20,773 nt of DNA, taken from the NCBI GenBank assembly GCA_002422125.1, contig DITF01000328.1, positions 1 to 20,773 of the forward strand, written 5' to 3'. The position numbers and the translations under genes were made by a program. The DNA is from a bacterium UBP17_UBA6191. Its GTDB lineage: Bacteria; Muiribacteriota; UBA6191. The notes below the pieces were generated by a model, which saw only the letters and a list, made by a program, of their open reading frames with translations, searched no databases and had not been told where the DNA came from. Positions 1 to 8,180 of this stretch are shown one piece after another (the stretch's first letter is position 1; each line of letters starts with the position of its first letter).

Positions 1-48
1 CATCAGTTCGATCAGGGTAAAGCCCCTGCGCTTTCGCAAAATTTTCAT
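1..48 (-). CDS. Type IV prepilin/pseudopilin, 5' end only (partial)
   Basis: Only the first 16 codons are in the window; the gene continues past position 1. The start of the protein is a short basic leader (MKILRKRRG) followed by FTLIELM. This is the type III prepilin signal: a prepilin peptidase (PilD) cuts after Gly, the new N-terminal Phe is methylated, and Glu at mature position 5 is the conserved residue needed for assembly. Two ATGs stand in tandem (51 and 48). The GGAG at 57-54 is 2 nt from the first and 5 nt from the second, so I chose the second. It lies about 70 bases downstream of pilC on the same strand, which fits a pilin or minor pilin of the same machine. Whether it is a major pilin, minor pilin or T2SS-type pseudopilin cannot be told from 16 residues. 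Confidence 0.85.
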   Translation of the reverse strand, partial: MKILRKRRGFTLIELM

Positions 49-121
49 CATCACTCCTTTAAAATTTTCCCATCACCTGAATAGTAAACTCCAAAACAGG
101 GGTTATGGTTCAATCTATTTA

Positions 122-1333
122 TTAATTGTCTGCACCGTTCACCAAAGTCAACATGGGCATAAACACCGCAAGTACAATACCACCGATCACAACACCCATG
201 AAAACAATTACAACTGGCTCGATGATGGATGTCAAACCTTTGACGGCATTATCTACCTCAACCTCATAAAAATCTGCGATTTTCATAAGCATTTTGTCCA
301 ACTCCCCTGTTTCCTCTCCCACGGCAATCATTTGCACCACCATAGCCGGAAACACATTCGAGGCCTTTAGAGGGTCGGCAATACTTTCCCCTTCACGAAT
401 GGAATTTCTTGTAGAGTCTACTGCCTCTTTAATCACCATATTACCAGCAGTAGCCGCTGTTACTTCAAGGGCCTGAAGAATCGGAACTCCTGAAGTGATC
501 ATGGTTCCGAGGGTTCGCGTAAATCTGGCTACAGCCATCTTTCTCATCATATTTCCAAAAGCAGGCATTCTTAAAATATTAACATCATAAAGCCTCGCTC
601 CTCGTTCGGTGCGAAAGAATTCAGAAATTGCCAGTGGTACAACCACTAAAGAAGGAATGATGATAAACCAGTACCCAATCAAAAGATCGGAGCAATTTAG
701 TAGAAACACCGTGATAAATGGAAGCTCCACATTCATGGACTCAAAAATGGATTTGAACTGAGGTAATACAAACATGACCAGAGCCAAAACCACCAAACCA
801 GCAATGGACAAAATCACAACTGGATAAGTCAAAGCTCCTTTAACCTTGGACTTCAAGGCCTCTGAGCTTTCCAGATAAGTTGCCAGTCGTTTTAAGATTC
901 CATCCAAAATACCGCCGGCCTCACCAGCCTTAACAAGATTCACAAACAAAGCATCAAATACTCTGGGATGTTTAGAAAGGGCTGAGGATAGAGTAGAACC
1001 ACCTTCTACTTCAGTTCTCACCTGAGACAAGACTTTAGCAAAAGCCGGATTCTCGGTCTGCCCTTGCAGAATGGAGAGACATCGGACCAAGGGCACACCG
1101 GAACCCATCATTACAGCAAACATCTGCGCAAAAATCGAAACATCTCGGGTGCCGACCTTGCCTTTGAAGAGGGAAAAACTAAACGCACCGCCCTTCTTCT
1201 TTTCGAGCTTGACGATAATGTAGCCCTTTTCCCGCAACCGGGAACGAACCTGGGCTTCACTATCACCATCGGCCTCACCATTAATGGTCTTGCCACCATC
1301 AAGACTCTTGGCTTTATAAGTATATGTGGCCAT
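122..1333 (-). CDS. pilC: Type IV pilus inner-membrane platform protein PilC (GspF family)
   Basis: Encodes 403 residues, the usual family length. PilC/GspF proteins sit in the inner membrane and couple the PilB and PilT ATPases to insertion or removal of pilins. Two T2SF domains are visible, about residues 67-190 and 269-392, each with the family's short motif (SGVPLVRCL at 78-86; SGVPILQAL at 281-289) and a Gly-Glu-rich turn (AGEAGG near 136; VGEETG near 338). Hydrophobic spans lie near 168-190, 220-236 and 371-394, the normal three-helix topology. The N-terminal 60 residues are the usual soluble segment. An AGGGAG ribosome site (1344-1339) precedes the ATG by 5 nt. It follows pilT after a 93-base gap that carries a good promoter candidate. 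T2SS GspF is the main alternative; the adjacent pilT favours a pilus system. Confidence 0.95.
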   Translation of the reverse strand: MATYTYKAKSLDGGKTINGEADGDSEAQVRSRLREKGYIIVKLEKKKGGAFSFSLFKGKVGTRDVSIFAQMFAVMMGSGVPLVRCLSILQGQTENPAFAKVLSQVRTEVEGGSTLSSALSKHPRVFDALFVNLVKAGEAGGILDGILKRLATYLESSEALKSKVKGALTYPVVILSIAGLVVLALVMFVLPQFKSIFESMNVELPFITVFLLNCSDLLIGYWFIIIPSLVVVPLAISEFFRTERGARLYDVNILRMPAFGNMMRKMAVARFTRTLGTMITSGVPILQALEVTAATAGNMVIKEAVDSTRNSIREGESIADPLKASNVFPAMVVQMIAVGEETGELDKMLMKIADFYEVEVDNAVKGLTSIIEPVVIVFMGVVIGGIVLAVFMPMLTLVNGADN

Positions 1334-1367
1334 TTGTTCTCCCTAGTCGAACCTACACCCTATTGTA

Positions 1368-1396
1368 ATTATAACCACAAGAGCATGAACCGACAA
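1368..1396 (-). promoter_or_regulatory. Candidate sigma70 promoter for pilC in the pilT-pilC gap
   Basis: Read on the minus strand, TTGTCG (1396-1391) is followed after exactly 17 bases by a perfect TATAAT (1373-1368). The -35 matches TTGACA at four of six positions. The predicted start near 1361 gives a leader of about 27 bases that includes the AGGGAG ribosome site of pilC. Position, spacing and orientation all suit pilC, so pilC and the following pilin could be expressed apart from pilB and pilT. Inference from sequence only. Confidence 0.55.
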
Positions 1397-1426
1397 TTGC
1401 CTCAGACGATTTCTCTTGCAAATACT

Positions 1427-2488
1427 CTATCCATCTTTAAGCATTCGTGATAGCTCATCCTGTCTTGTGGAGTGCCTCATGGCCTCTTCATAGGTAATAT
1501 CGCCCCGTTTATACAGGTTCTTCAGAGAATTCTCAAAGGTCATCATGCCGATGTTCTGGCTAGTCTGCATGATGGTATACAACTGTTGAATTTTGTGCTC
1601 GCGAATACAGTTTTGCACCGCTGCATTTGTCAGAAGGACCTCCTGACAACAAACCCGACCCTTACCAGATGCCATTGGTAAAAGCTGCTGAGCCACAACT
1701 CCTCTGAGTACAAAAGACAATTGGGTAGTTACCTGAGATTGCTGGTGCGGAGGAAACATATCGACAATCCTGTTGATAGTCTGGGCCGCATCTGTCGTGT
1801 GAAGAGTACCAAACACAAGGTGACCTGTTTCTGCCAGAGTCATCCCTGCCGAAATGGTTTCCAAGTCTCTCATTTCCCCCACCAGAACCACATCAGGATC
1901 CTCTCTTAACACATGGCGTAATGCCTCATTAAAAGACAAGGTGTCCACATGAAGCTCTCTTTGATTGACAATGGACTTCTTGTGATAGTGCAGATACTCA
2001 ATTGGATCCTCAATTGTGATGATATGCTTCCTTTGGCTCTCATTGATTAAGTCAATCAATGCCGCTAAAGTGGTTGACTTACCAGACCCCGTAGGACCTG
2101 TAACCAGTACCAGTCCCTTGTGCATGTCCGCAAATTTTTTACAAACAGGCAATACATTCAGCTCTTCCAAAGATGGGATGGCCGAGGGGATAATTCTGAA
2201 GGCTGCCGCAATACAACCCCTTTGTCTGTAAACATTCACACGGAATCGCCCAAACCCGTGCACGGAATATGACAAATCCAATTCCAGTTTATCCTCAAAT
2301 TCTTTCTGCTGCTCACTGGTCAACATGTTATAAACCAAAGAACGGGTGTCCATTGGTGTAAGCTGGTCCAAATCAGTGGCAACCAATTCCCCATCCACGC
2401 GAATGACCGGGGGAGTTCCCACCGTCAAGTGCAAATCTGATGCCTCGTTGTCCACGACCAGATTTAAAAGATCATTTAATACAAACAT
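1427..2488 (-). CDS. pilT: Type IV pilus retraction ATPase PilT
   Basis: Encodes 353 residues. PilT is a hexameric cytoplasmic ATPase that drives pilus disassembly and retraction (twitching, DNA uptake). Visible motifs: a PAS-like N-terminal region (1-100), Walker A GPTGSGKST at 131-139, Asp box IEDPIEYLH at 159-167, Walker B VVLVGEMRD at 200-208, and His box GTLHTTDA at 227-234. The C-terminal block MQTSQNIGMMT (307-317) is highly characteristic of PilT rather than PilB or GspE. There is no N-terminal MshE/GspE domain and no zinc tetracysteine, again as in PilT. GGAG at 2500-2497 lies 8 nt before the ATG. The gene follows pilB by 24 bases, so the two are almost surely cotranscribed. PilU is a possible alternative but the sequence looks like canonical PilT. 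Confidence 0.95.
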   Translation of the reverse strand: MFVLNDLLNLVVDNEASDLHLTVGTPPVIRVDGELVATDLDQLTPMDTRSLVYNMLTSEQQKEFEDKLELDLSYSVHGFGRFRVNVYRQRGCIAAAFRIIPSAIPSLEELNVLPVCKKFADMHKGLVLVTGPTGSGKSTTLAALIDLINESQRKHIITIEDPIEYLHYHKKSIVNQRELHVDTLSFNEALRHVLREDPDVVLVGEMRDLETISAGMTLAETGHLVFGTLHTTDAAQTINRIVDMFPPHQQSQVTTQLSFVLRGVVAQQLLPMASGKGRVCCQEVLLTNAAVQNCIREHKIQQLYTIMQTSQNIGMMTFENSLKNLYKRGDITYEEAMRHSTRQDELSRMLKDG

Positions 2489-2512
2489 CAGACCGACTCC
2501 GTTTCTATACTA

Positions 2513-4234
2513 CTAATGCCCACCTGCTGTAACCCTGACCACTTCATCCATGGTTGTCAACCCTATTAAGGATTTACGCAAAGCCGACTCTCTAAGTGTC
2601 AGCATACCTTCTTTACGGGCCAGAGTTGTAATGTCCTGAGTACTACCACCGCGAAGAATCAAAGTTTTCATATTTTCTGTCATCGTGAGTACTTCGTAAA
2701 TTCCCAAGCGTCCCTTATAACCCGAACCACCACAGGTATCACATCCTGCGCCTTTGTACAGGCGAAAATTATTGGCATCGATATGCTTCAAATCCAAGTG
2801 AGCCAAGAGCTCCTCAGTGATGCCAAAACTCTCCTTGACCTCTCTTTGACCACGATACTCCGTTTTACAGTCCTTACATACGGATCTCACTAGCCTTTGG
2901 GCCTGAATCAGAATAATGGAAGAGGTCACCATAAAGGCTTCAATTCCCATGTTCAGAAGGCGACCAATAGTACCTGGAGCATCGTTTGTATGTAGAGTTG
3001 AGAGCACTAAGTGACCTGTCATCGAGGCCTTAATTGCAATCTCGGCTGTTTCAAAGTCTCTAATCTCCCCCACCATGATAATGTCCGGATCCTGGCGCAA
3101 AAACGACCGCAGAGCGGCCGCAAAGGTCAAACCGATATCGGGGCGGCACTGAACCTGATTCACGCCTTCCAACTGATATTCCACCGGATCTTCCGCTGTC
3201 ATTACATTTACATAGGGAGTATTTAAGGAACTCAATGCCGAATACAAGGTTGTAGTTTTTCCCGACCCTGTAGGACCTGTAATCAGACAGATCCCATAGG
3301 GATGACCAATTCCATCCTTGAATCTTTCATAAGTCGCGGGCTCAAATCCCAGTTTACCCAGATCCACCTGCAATGAGGTCTGATCCAAAATCCTCATTAC
3401 AATTTTTTCGCCCCAGGTACAAGGAAGAGTCGAAACCCGCAAATCAATGGTTCTATTGCTAACTTTAATCTTGATACGACCGTCCTGAGGGAGCCTCTTC
3501 TCCGCAATATCCAGATCGGCCATAATCTTCAGCCTTGAGGTAATCGCCGCCTGAGCCTTTTTAGGTGGCTTAACATCCACCATCAGCATACCGTCAAGGC
3601 GATAACGAACTCTAAGTTCCTTCTCAAAAGGTTCAATGTGAATGTCTGAAACTCCTCTATTCACAGCCTGGGAAATAATCAGATTCACCAACTTAATAAT
3701 CGGAGCGTCGTTTTCACCAAGTTCCCCAGACAGCTCTTCTTGCAGCTCATCCTCGGAAGCGGAGCCCATGTCTCCGATTTCCTCCATAAGTTCGCCGGTT
3801 TTGGAGGAATCCCCGTAGGCTTCATCCAAAGCATCATTTAAATCCTTGGCTGTAACAATTACCGGTTTGACCACTAATCCAGTCATCAAGGCCACATCAT
3901 CAATGGCCAAAATGTTTAGAGGGTCTACCATGGCAACGGTGAGTTTGTTCCCTACCTTGTTGATAGGAATCAACTGATGTCTTCTAGCCACATGCTCGGG
4001 AATCAGCTTGACCGTGCTAGGCTCAATCAAATAATTGCTTAAATCAATCTGAGGAACATTCAACTGCTCGGACAAAACGCGAACAATTTCTTTCTCTGTG
4101 ACAAGCCCCATTTCAATCAAAATGATGCCTACGCGTTTCCCGCTCAATTTACCCTTAGTAAGGGCTTCCTGTAGCTGGGCTGCCGTAATCAGACCCTTTT
4201 CTACAAGGGCATCACCGAGTTTAATTCTTTTCAT
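2513..4234 (-). CDS. pilB: Type IV pilus extension ATPase PilB (GspE family)
   Basis: Encodes 573 residues. PilB is the cytoplasmic ATPase that powers pilin polymerisation through PilC. Residues 1-140 form the MshE/GspE-type N-terminal domain (binding of cyclic di-GMP or platform partners in relatives). An acidic linker (about 140-178) leads to the motor: VSDIHIEP at 195-202, Walker A GPTGSGKTT at 320-328, Asp box AEDPVEYQL at 347-355, Walker B DIIMVGEIRD at 384-393, and His box STLHTNDAPGT at 412-422. Four zinc-site cysteines are present (453, 456, 498, 501), as CKDC and CDTCGGSG. The ribosome site is weak (GGA 8 nt upstream of ATG). It is 44 bases downstream of the NHL/TPR gene and 24 bases upstream of pilT. 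T2SS GspE is the alternative; neighbouring pilT supports PilB. Confidence 0.95.
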   Translation of the reverse strand: MKRIKLGDALVEKGLITAAQLQEALTKGKLSGKRVGIILIEMGLVTEKEIVRVLSEQLNVPQIDLSNYLIEPSTVKLIPEHVARRHQLIPINKVGNKLTVAMVDPLNILAIDDVALMTGLVVKPVIVTAKDLNDALDEAYGDSSKTGELMEEIGDMGSASEDELQEELSGELGENDAPIIKLVNLIISQAVNRGVSDIHIEPFEKELRVRYRLDGMLMVDVKPPKKAQAAITSRLKIMADLDIAEKRLPQDGRIKIKVSNRTIDLRVSTLPCTWGEKIVMRILDQTSLQVDLGKLGFEPATYERFKDGIGHPYGICLITGPTGSGKTTTLYSALSSLNTPYVNVMTAEDPVEYQLEGVNQVQCRPDIGLTFAAALRSFLRQDPDIIMVGEIRDFETAEIAIKASMTGHLVLSTLHTNDAPGTIGRLLNMGIEAFMVTSSIILIQAQRLVRSVCKDCKTEYRGQREVKESFGITEELLAHLDLKHIDANNFRLYKGAGCDTCGGSGYKGRLGIYEVLTMTENMKTLILRGGSTQDITTLARKEGMLTLRESALRKSLIGLTTMDEVVRVTAGGH

Positions 4235-4279
4235 ACAGATATCCGTGTGAAATTTGTTGCATTAACAGTTGCCCTACCC

Positions 4280-5695
4280 TTACCGCTCCGTGGATACCGC
4301 TTTGACACGGGCCAGATAATACAAGGCCTTTCGTTCAATCCAAGCATCCTTAAAACTGTCAACCTTGCTCTTTAAATTCAGAGATTCAAAATAGCCGCGA
4401 GCCTTCTGAAACCACTCCAGTCTCTTCTCAAAGTCGGCCTCCAGTTCTCCCAAGTAATAATGACACATGGAAAGGTAAAACTCAACCAGATGATAGCCAG
4501 GATTTCGCAGATCACAGCGGTTAAAATACTGAATGGCCAACGCAAACTGTTGCTGTTTGTAGGCCTCAAAGCCCTTTCTGAAGTAGTCTACGGTGAAAAG
4601 TTTAACCTGATTATTGCCCCAGTCCGCCACCCACAGCCCTCCTGTCGGGGAGACTGCCAGCCCTAAAGGAAAATTGAGAATAGAATCCCCTGGACTAAAC
4701 TGGGAGTTCCGAACCAGAGCAGACTGTCTTTCCTGTGATGGGGGTAGACGAAGATGTTCCGAAAACTGGGATGTGTAGCCGATCTCTCCCATTTCCGAGC
4801 CAGAACCACTTATTTTTAATACTCTTTGGGCAATCTGATCTCCAATATAGAGATTCCCTTCTTCATCAATCGCTAATGCCTGAGGCATAACCACTCGGTT
4901 GGACTCCGAGCCAGCTCTCACAACTTCTCGAATATAGTTACCATCCTGATCAAAAACCAGAATCTTTGTCGTACCGGCATCCACTACAAAATATTCTTGT
5001 TTGGAAGGCCACCATGCCATACTGCGAGGGGCTTGAAGTACAACTTCTGGCTGATACTCATCAATATTCATGAAATAGTGATTCGGCCGATTAAAAACTT
5101 TTTCCAGGCTAAAAATCTCAATGCGATTATTCTTGTCATCCGCGACCCAAGCCATGCCTCTATTGTCAACAACCAAAGAATTTGGGTGATTCAACTTGCC
5201 AGGCGCAACTCCTGCTTCACCCATGACAAAAAGTGGCTCATAATTACGGTTATAAACCCGAATACAGGGACAACCTGCATCTACTACAAAATATTGATCC
5301 TGATACACTTGAAACTGTACTGGCTCAATGAGATCCGGCAACGGTAAAATTTCGAGAAATTCACCGTTTGTATAAAATTTCTGAATCCGCCGATTCCCAT
5401 AGTCCGTGACAAAAATAAAGTCCCCATCCAACGCGACATGGGTGGGGAGTAAAAACTGTGATGGCAAATTTCCTCTTTGCCCCACGATCCTCTCAAGCTC
5501 ATAATCTGAACCGCGACTACGAAATGTATCCCTGCGTTCCTGATATTGCGAATCCGGAACAAATTCCTGATTTACAATTCGCCTCTGAATCCGTGCATTT
5601 AGTAGGGGAAATTGAGTCTCAGCATAAACTACTGTCAATCCAATCAAGAGAACAATTAACTTAAAAGCGGCGTTTGGCAGAAATCCTCTGAACAT
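4280..5695 (-). CDS. Exported NHL-repeat beta-propeller protein with C-terminal TPR-like helices
   Basis: Encodes 471 residues of no named family that I recognise. An N-terminal signal peptide ends near VVYA (residue 25). From about residue 80 to 370 there are roughly six NHL-type repeats, shown by recurring 'hydrophobic-(V/I)AD-x-GNNR(I/V)xxF' strands: VTDYGNRRIQKF (96-107), VADDKNNRIEIF (184-195) and VADWGNNQVKLF (356-367), with more degenerate copies between (VVDAGTTKILVF, 237-248). Residues about 371-465 are helical with TPR-like spacing (GFEAYKQQQFALAIQYF). NHL propellers usually bind proteins or polymers. The start codon at 5695 lies inside the end of the upstream PorV-like gene, a 35-base overlap; AGGA 8 nt before the ATG supports it. 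It sits directly before pilB, so a periplasmic or surface scaffold for the pilus machine is a reasonable inference, not proven. Confidence 0.85.
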   Translation of the reverse strand: MFRGFLPNAAFKLIVLLIGLTVVYAETQFPLLNARIQRRIVNQEFVPDSQYQERRDTFRSRGSDYELERIVGQRGNLPSQFLLPTHVALDGDFIFVTDYGNRRIQKFYTNGEFLEILPLPDLIEPVQFQVYQDQYFVVDAGCPCIRVYNRNYEPLFVMGEAGVAPGKLNHPNSLVVDNRGMAWVADDKNNRIEIFSLEKVFNRPNHYFMNIDEYQPEVVLQAPRSMAWWPSKQEYFVVDAGTTKILVFDQDGNYIREVVRAGSESNRVVMPQALAIDEEGNLYIGDQIAQRVLKISGSGSEMGEIGYTSQFSEHLRLPPSQERQSALVRNSQFSPGDSILNFPLGLAVSPTGGLWVADWGNNQVKLFTVDYFRKGFEAYKQQQFALAIQYFNRCDLRNPGYHLVEFYLSMCHYYLGELEADFEKRLEWFQKARGYFESLNLKSKVDSFKDAWIERKALYYLARVKAVSTER

Positions 5696-6647
5696 TACCT
5701 AAGTCCTGATCGTTGTATGCATAGTCAAAGGTCCACTCTTCATATTTTGCGGAAGCTCCAGCAGTAAACTCACCTTCATTACTACCAAGTCTCAGCCCAT
5801 ACTTCTCGGCAAACCATTTTTCCACACCAAGCCTAAGCCCAACTTCTTCTCTCTCCCGCTTAACCCCATCCAGGGCAATCAAAGTATTCCGATTCACTTG
5901 AAAGGCACCACCAACGGTGGCTGTAATGGGAACAGTATCTTTTCGTCCTGTCGTCCATTTTAAAGACTCAAACATATCACGAAAGCTGGCCCCAAGGGTA
6001 ATTCGTTTACTGGCTTTGTACTGCACACCAAAATCAAAACCTAATCCGTCCGCACTCTCTGTGAACAATTCCTGCTCCAGATAACGCACTGTGCCGCCCA
6101 GATTCAGGCGACTATTGATTTGTTTGGCCGCGGATACACTGATATTACTCTCGGCATCCTCAAAATAAGAAAAAATTCTCACTGGTGCCGTGGCCCTGCC
6201 AGCCGCCAAGGGAGCGCCATCAGCTTCTCCTGTCAGAATAGGGTCATCAAATCTTCCATTCCCGTCAACATCCAGACCGCTGTGAATCCTGGTTTCAGGA
6301 ATCCCATCGACACTGAAGCGATGATAAGATACTCCAAGTACCCAACCATCTTTCCCCATAGGGGCAGCATACCCCAGATAATTGTAATTGCGATCAAGAC
6401 TTAAGGAAGTGTGCATCGCTGCGGCTTCCCTTTGTTTTACTCCTGCCAATCCAGCAGGATTCCAGTATGTTGCATTTACATCCGAAGACACCGCCACACC
6501 TGCTCCACCCAAACCTAAAATTCTGGCATCAATACCAAGGTTTCTATAGGCAGCGGCCTGGCCCTGAGCCGATTTGGCCTGTACTACAGTTGCGAGGCTT
6601 ACTCCGAGCATCCCTGCCAGAACAACCCTTTTGCAATATTTGTTCAT
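5661..6647 (-). CDS. PorV/UPF0164-type outer-membrane beta-barrel protein
   Basis: Encodes 328 residues with a signal peptide cut near VVQA (about residue 24). After it comes the hallmark of the PorV/PorQ (UPF0164, OmpP1/FadL-related) family: a Gly-rich strand ARILGLGGAGVA (41-52), then SSDVNATYWNPAGLAG (54-69), the family's 'D-x-x-A-x-x-x-NPAGL' signature. The rest is alternating beta-strand sequence ending in a terminal Phe (AKRRF), as in proteins inserted by BAM. Relatives are outer-membrane proteins; in Bacteroidetes PorV is a type IX secretion component, but nothing else of T9SS is visible here. I chose the ATG at 6647 because AGGAG (6659-6655) lies 7 nt upstream; ATGs at 6653 and 6674 are in frame but badly spaced. 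It lies 35 bases after the lipoprotein gene and overlaps the NHL gene. Confidence 0.85.
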   Translation of the reverse strand: MNKYCKRVVLAGMLGVSLATVVQAKSAQGQAAAYRNLGIDARILGLGGAGVAVSSDVNATYWNPAGLAGVKQREAAAMHTSLSLDRNYNYLGYAAPMGKDGWVLGVSYHRFSVDGIPETRIHSGLDVDGNGRFDDPILTGEADGAPLAAGRATAPVRIFSYFEDAESNISVSAAKQINSRLNLGGTVRYLEQELFTESADGLGFDFGVQYKASKRITLGASFRDMFESLKWTTGRKDTVPITATVGGAFQVNRNTLIALDGVKREREEVGLRLGVEKWFAEKYGLRLGSNEGEFTAGASAKYEEWTFDYAYNDQDLGNVQRISAKRRF

Positions 6648-6682
6648 ACCCATACTCCTAATTCCCGCTTCCATGCCAAAAA

Positions 6683-8005
6683 TCAGTTGCCTGCTCCAGC
6701 CTGTAAGGTTGGAACGGTGAAGACCCCGGTACCATTATTCAATGCCTTAAATGAAGCTTCTGCTGCTGCGGTTCCCGTCTGCAACCCCGCCTCGTCACAA
6801 TTATAAACAGTTGAGGTCACGGTCAAATCGTTTTGGGTGTCCACTGGCACCCCATCGATGGAAAAACTACCTACAGTTCCGCGAATCCCATTGGTAAATG
6901 CGTTACAGTTTGGAATACCACCCGTTACCCCACCTTCCAAACCAAGTTGTCCGATAACAGCCCGGTTGCCAGATGGATTTCGAATTTCTCCCACAATGGT
7001 CACAGTTTGAGGGGTCATCGGGGGCACATCCACCCGTACTGAGCCTGCAATCGGTGCCAAAATATTATTGACAACCTGATCAAAAACTCCGCGACCAGAA
7101 ATCCTTAAGGTATAAGAACGATTATTGGTTGAAGTTCTAACTGGTACTTCTACCTGAAAAAAACCATTGGCATCTGGTGCTTGAGCCTGCTGATTTGCAG
7201 TACTTAACCCTTCCACCGTCACACGAAACTGAGAAACATCATACAAGTTGGAAAATTTGCTTAAGGTAATCTGGCCTTCAATCTGTCCCGTAAGTGGAAC
7301 CATTCGTACGGTATGCTCAATACTCTGCCCTGCCAACACAGCTAATGAGTTGACCCCATTAGCCGGCCCAGAATAGCCCTCTGCCGACACATTAAGGGCG
7401 GCAGATTGAGGAGCAGCATCTCCCGAAGGATTAATAATCGGAACCACTAATACATACTGTCCATTGGAACCATTGGATGTAGTCGAGTTACCCACGGATA
7501 CTGTGGCCCCGTTCACTGCTTCACCGGTTCTTTCATCCACCAGATTTAAAATCACAGTGCCATCACCTTCAGGTGGTCGATTTCTCAAGGTTACATCTGG
7601 AGCTGCAATAGTTGTAGCCGTCTCCACATATACCTTGATGTCTGTCCCACCAATGGCCGTTGACGCCTCGCTTGAGGTGGCTGTCTTTTCGGTAGCCTGA
7701 ATGGTTTCAAACCCATCTTTAGAATATCCAAGTGCCCATTTCCCAATTCTTAAATTTGGAATACGGTACTGCCCATTCGCATTGCTGACAGCCGTACGAA
7801 TGACCTGAGGTTCGCTTTCAAAAACAGCGATCACACTCACGCTTGGTTCGGGGGTTTTAGTCGTCGCTCCACCGGCACGGTTGGAAAAAACCGTACCTGT
7901 GATGACTCCGTTTTCTACTCCGGCATCCCCGCAGCCGCTCAAAAGAAGAGCTACCCCGATCATTACCGAAATCACCTTATGCAATTGAAACTTGCTTTTA
8001 TACAT
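6683..8005 (-). CDS. Lipoprotein with repeated carboxypeptidase-regulatory-like (Ig-fold) domains
   Basis: Encodes 440 residues. A basic start, hydrophobic stretch and lipobox LLSGC (21-25) mark a lipoprotein with Cys25 as the lipidated residue; GD follows it, so sorting to the outer or inner leaflet is uncertain. The mature part is a string of beta-sandwich units like carboxypeptidase D regulatory domains: about 34-102 (GVITGTVF...NANGQYRIPNLRIG), 149-214 (TVILNLVDERTGEAVNGATVSV), 241-304 (QIEGQITLSK) and a fourth at about 336-436. Low Lys and high Thr, Asn, Gly and Val suit a surface protein. I chose the ATG at 8005, which has a GGCAGGG ribosome site, over an upstream in-frame ATG at 8053. 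It is the first gene of the block that leads into pilB, pilT and pilC. Molecular role unknown; adhesion or scaffolding is inference. Confidence 0.8.
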   Translation of the reverse strand: MYKSKFQLHKVISVMIGVALLLSGCGDAGVENGVITGTVFSNRAGGATTKTPEPSVSVIAVFESEPQVIRTAVSNANGQYRIPNLRIGKWALGYSKDGFETIQATEKTATSSEASTAIGGTDIKVYVETATTIAAPDVTLRNRPPEGDGTVILNLVDERTGEAVNGATVSVGNSTTSNGSNGQYVLVVPIINPSGDAAPQSAALNVSAEGYSGPANGVNSLAVLAGQSIEHTVRMVPLTGQIEGQITLSKFSNLYDVSQFRVTVEGLSTANQQAQAPDANGFFQVEVPVRTSTNNRSYTLRISGRGVFDQVVNNILAPIAGSVRVDVPPMTPQTVTIVGEIRNPSGNRAVIGQLGLEGGVTGGIPNCNAFTNGIRGTVGSFSIDGVPVDTQNDLTVTSTVYNCDEAGLQTGTAAAEASFKALNNGTGVFTVPTLQAGAGN

Positions 8006-8131
8006 ATTACCCTGCCTTCCCAAAAATAAGGCATCCATACATTCTTCACACAAATCCTTCCTGATTTCGGCAGCTTAGCCTGTGCTCCTAACAAAATTAA
8101 TGCAATTTCCCATATTCCTAGGCACTCAACC

Positions 8132-8160
8132 TTGATTCCATTTCATTCCTTGTTTACATT
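8132..8160 (+). promoter_or_regulatory. Candidate sigma70 promoter for the 8181 gene
   Basis: TTGATT (8132-8137) and TACATT (8155-8160) are separated by 17 bases. Each hexamer matches consensus at four of six positions. The predicted start near 8167 would leave a short leader made almost wholly of the AAGAAGGG ribosome site and the spacer before the ATG. The spacer 8006-8180 also has to hold the promoter of the divergent lipoprotein gene, for which I saw no convincing -35/-10 pair. Confidence 0.4.
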
Positions 8161-8180
8161 GTTTAAGAAGGGTTTTGTTG

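Noticed and set aside
52..121. Terminator or promoter between pilC and the prepilin
   Set aside because: I found only a weak CCCC/GGAG pairing and a -35-like TTGAAC with wrongly spaced -10 candidates; not good enough to report.
1064..1450. 128-codon open frame on the plus strand across the pilC start
   Set aside because: It is antisense to pilC and the gap, has no ribosome site and no recognisable protein sequence; pilC on the other strand is certain.
5661..6674. Type IX secretion system suggested by the PorV-like protein
   Set aside because: The PorV/UPF0164 family is wide and occurs outside T9SS; no PorK, L, M, N, sov or C-terminal sorting domain was seen in the window.
8006..8053. Upstream ATG extending the lipoprotein by 16 residues
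   Set aside because: The extension would put 16 residues before the signal peptide; the ATG at 8005 has a good ribosome site and a normal leader length to the lipobox.
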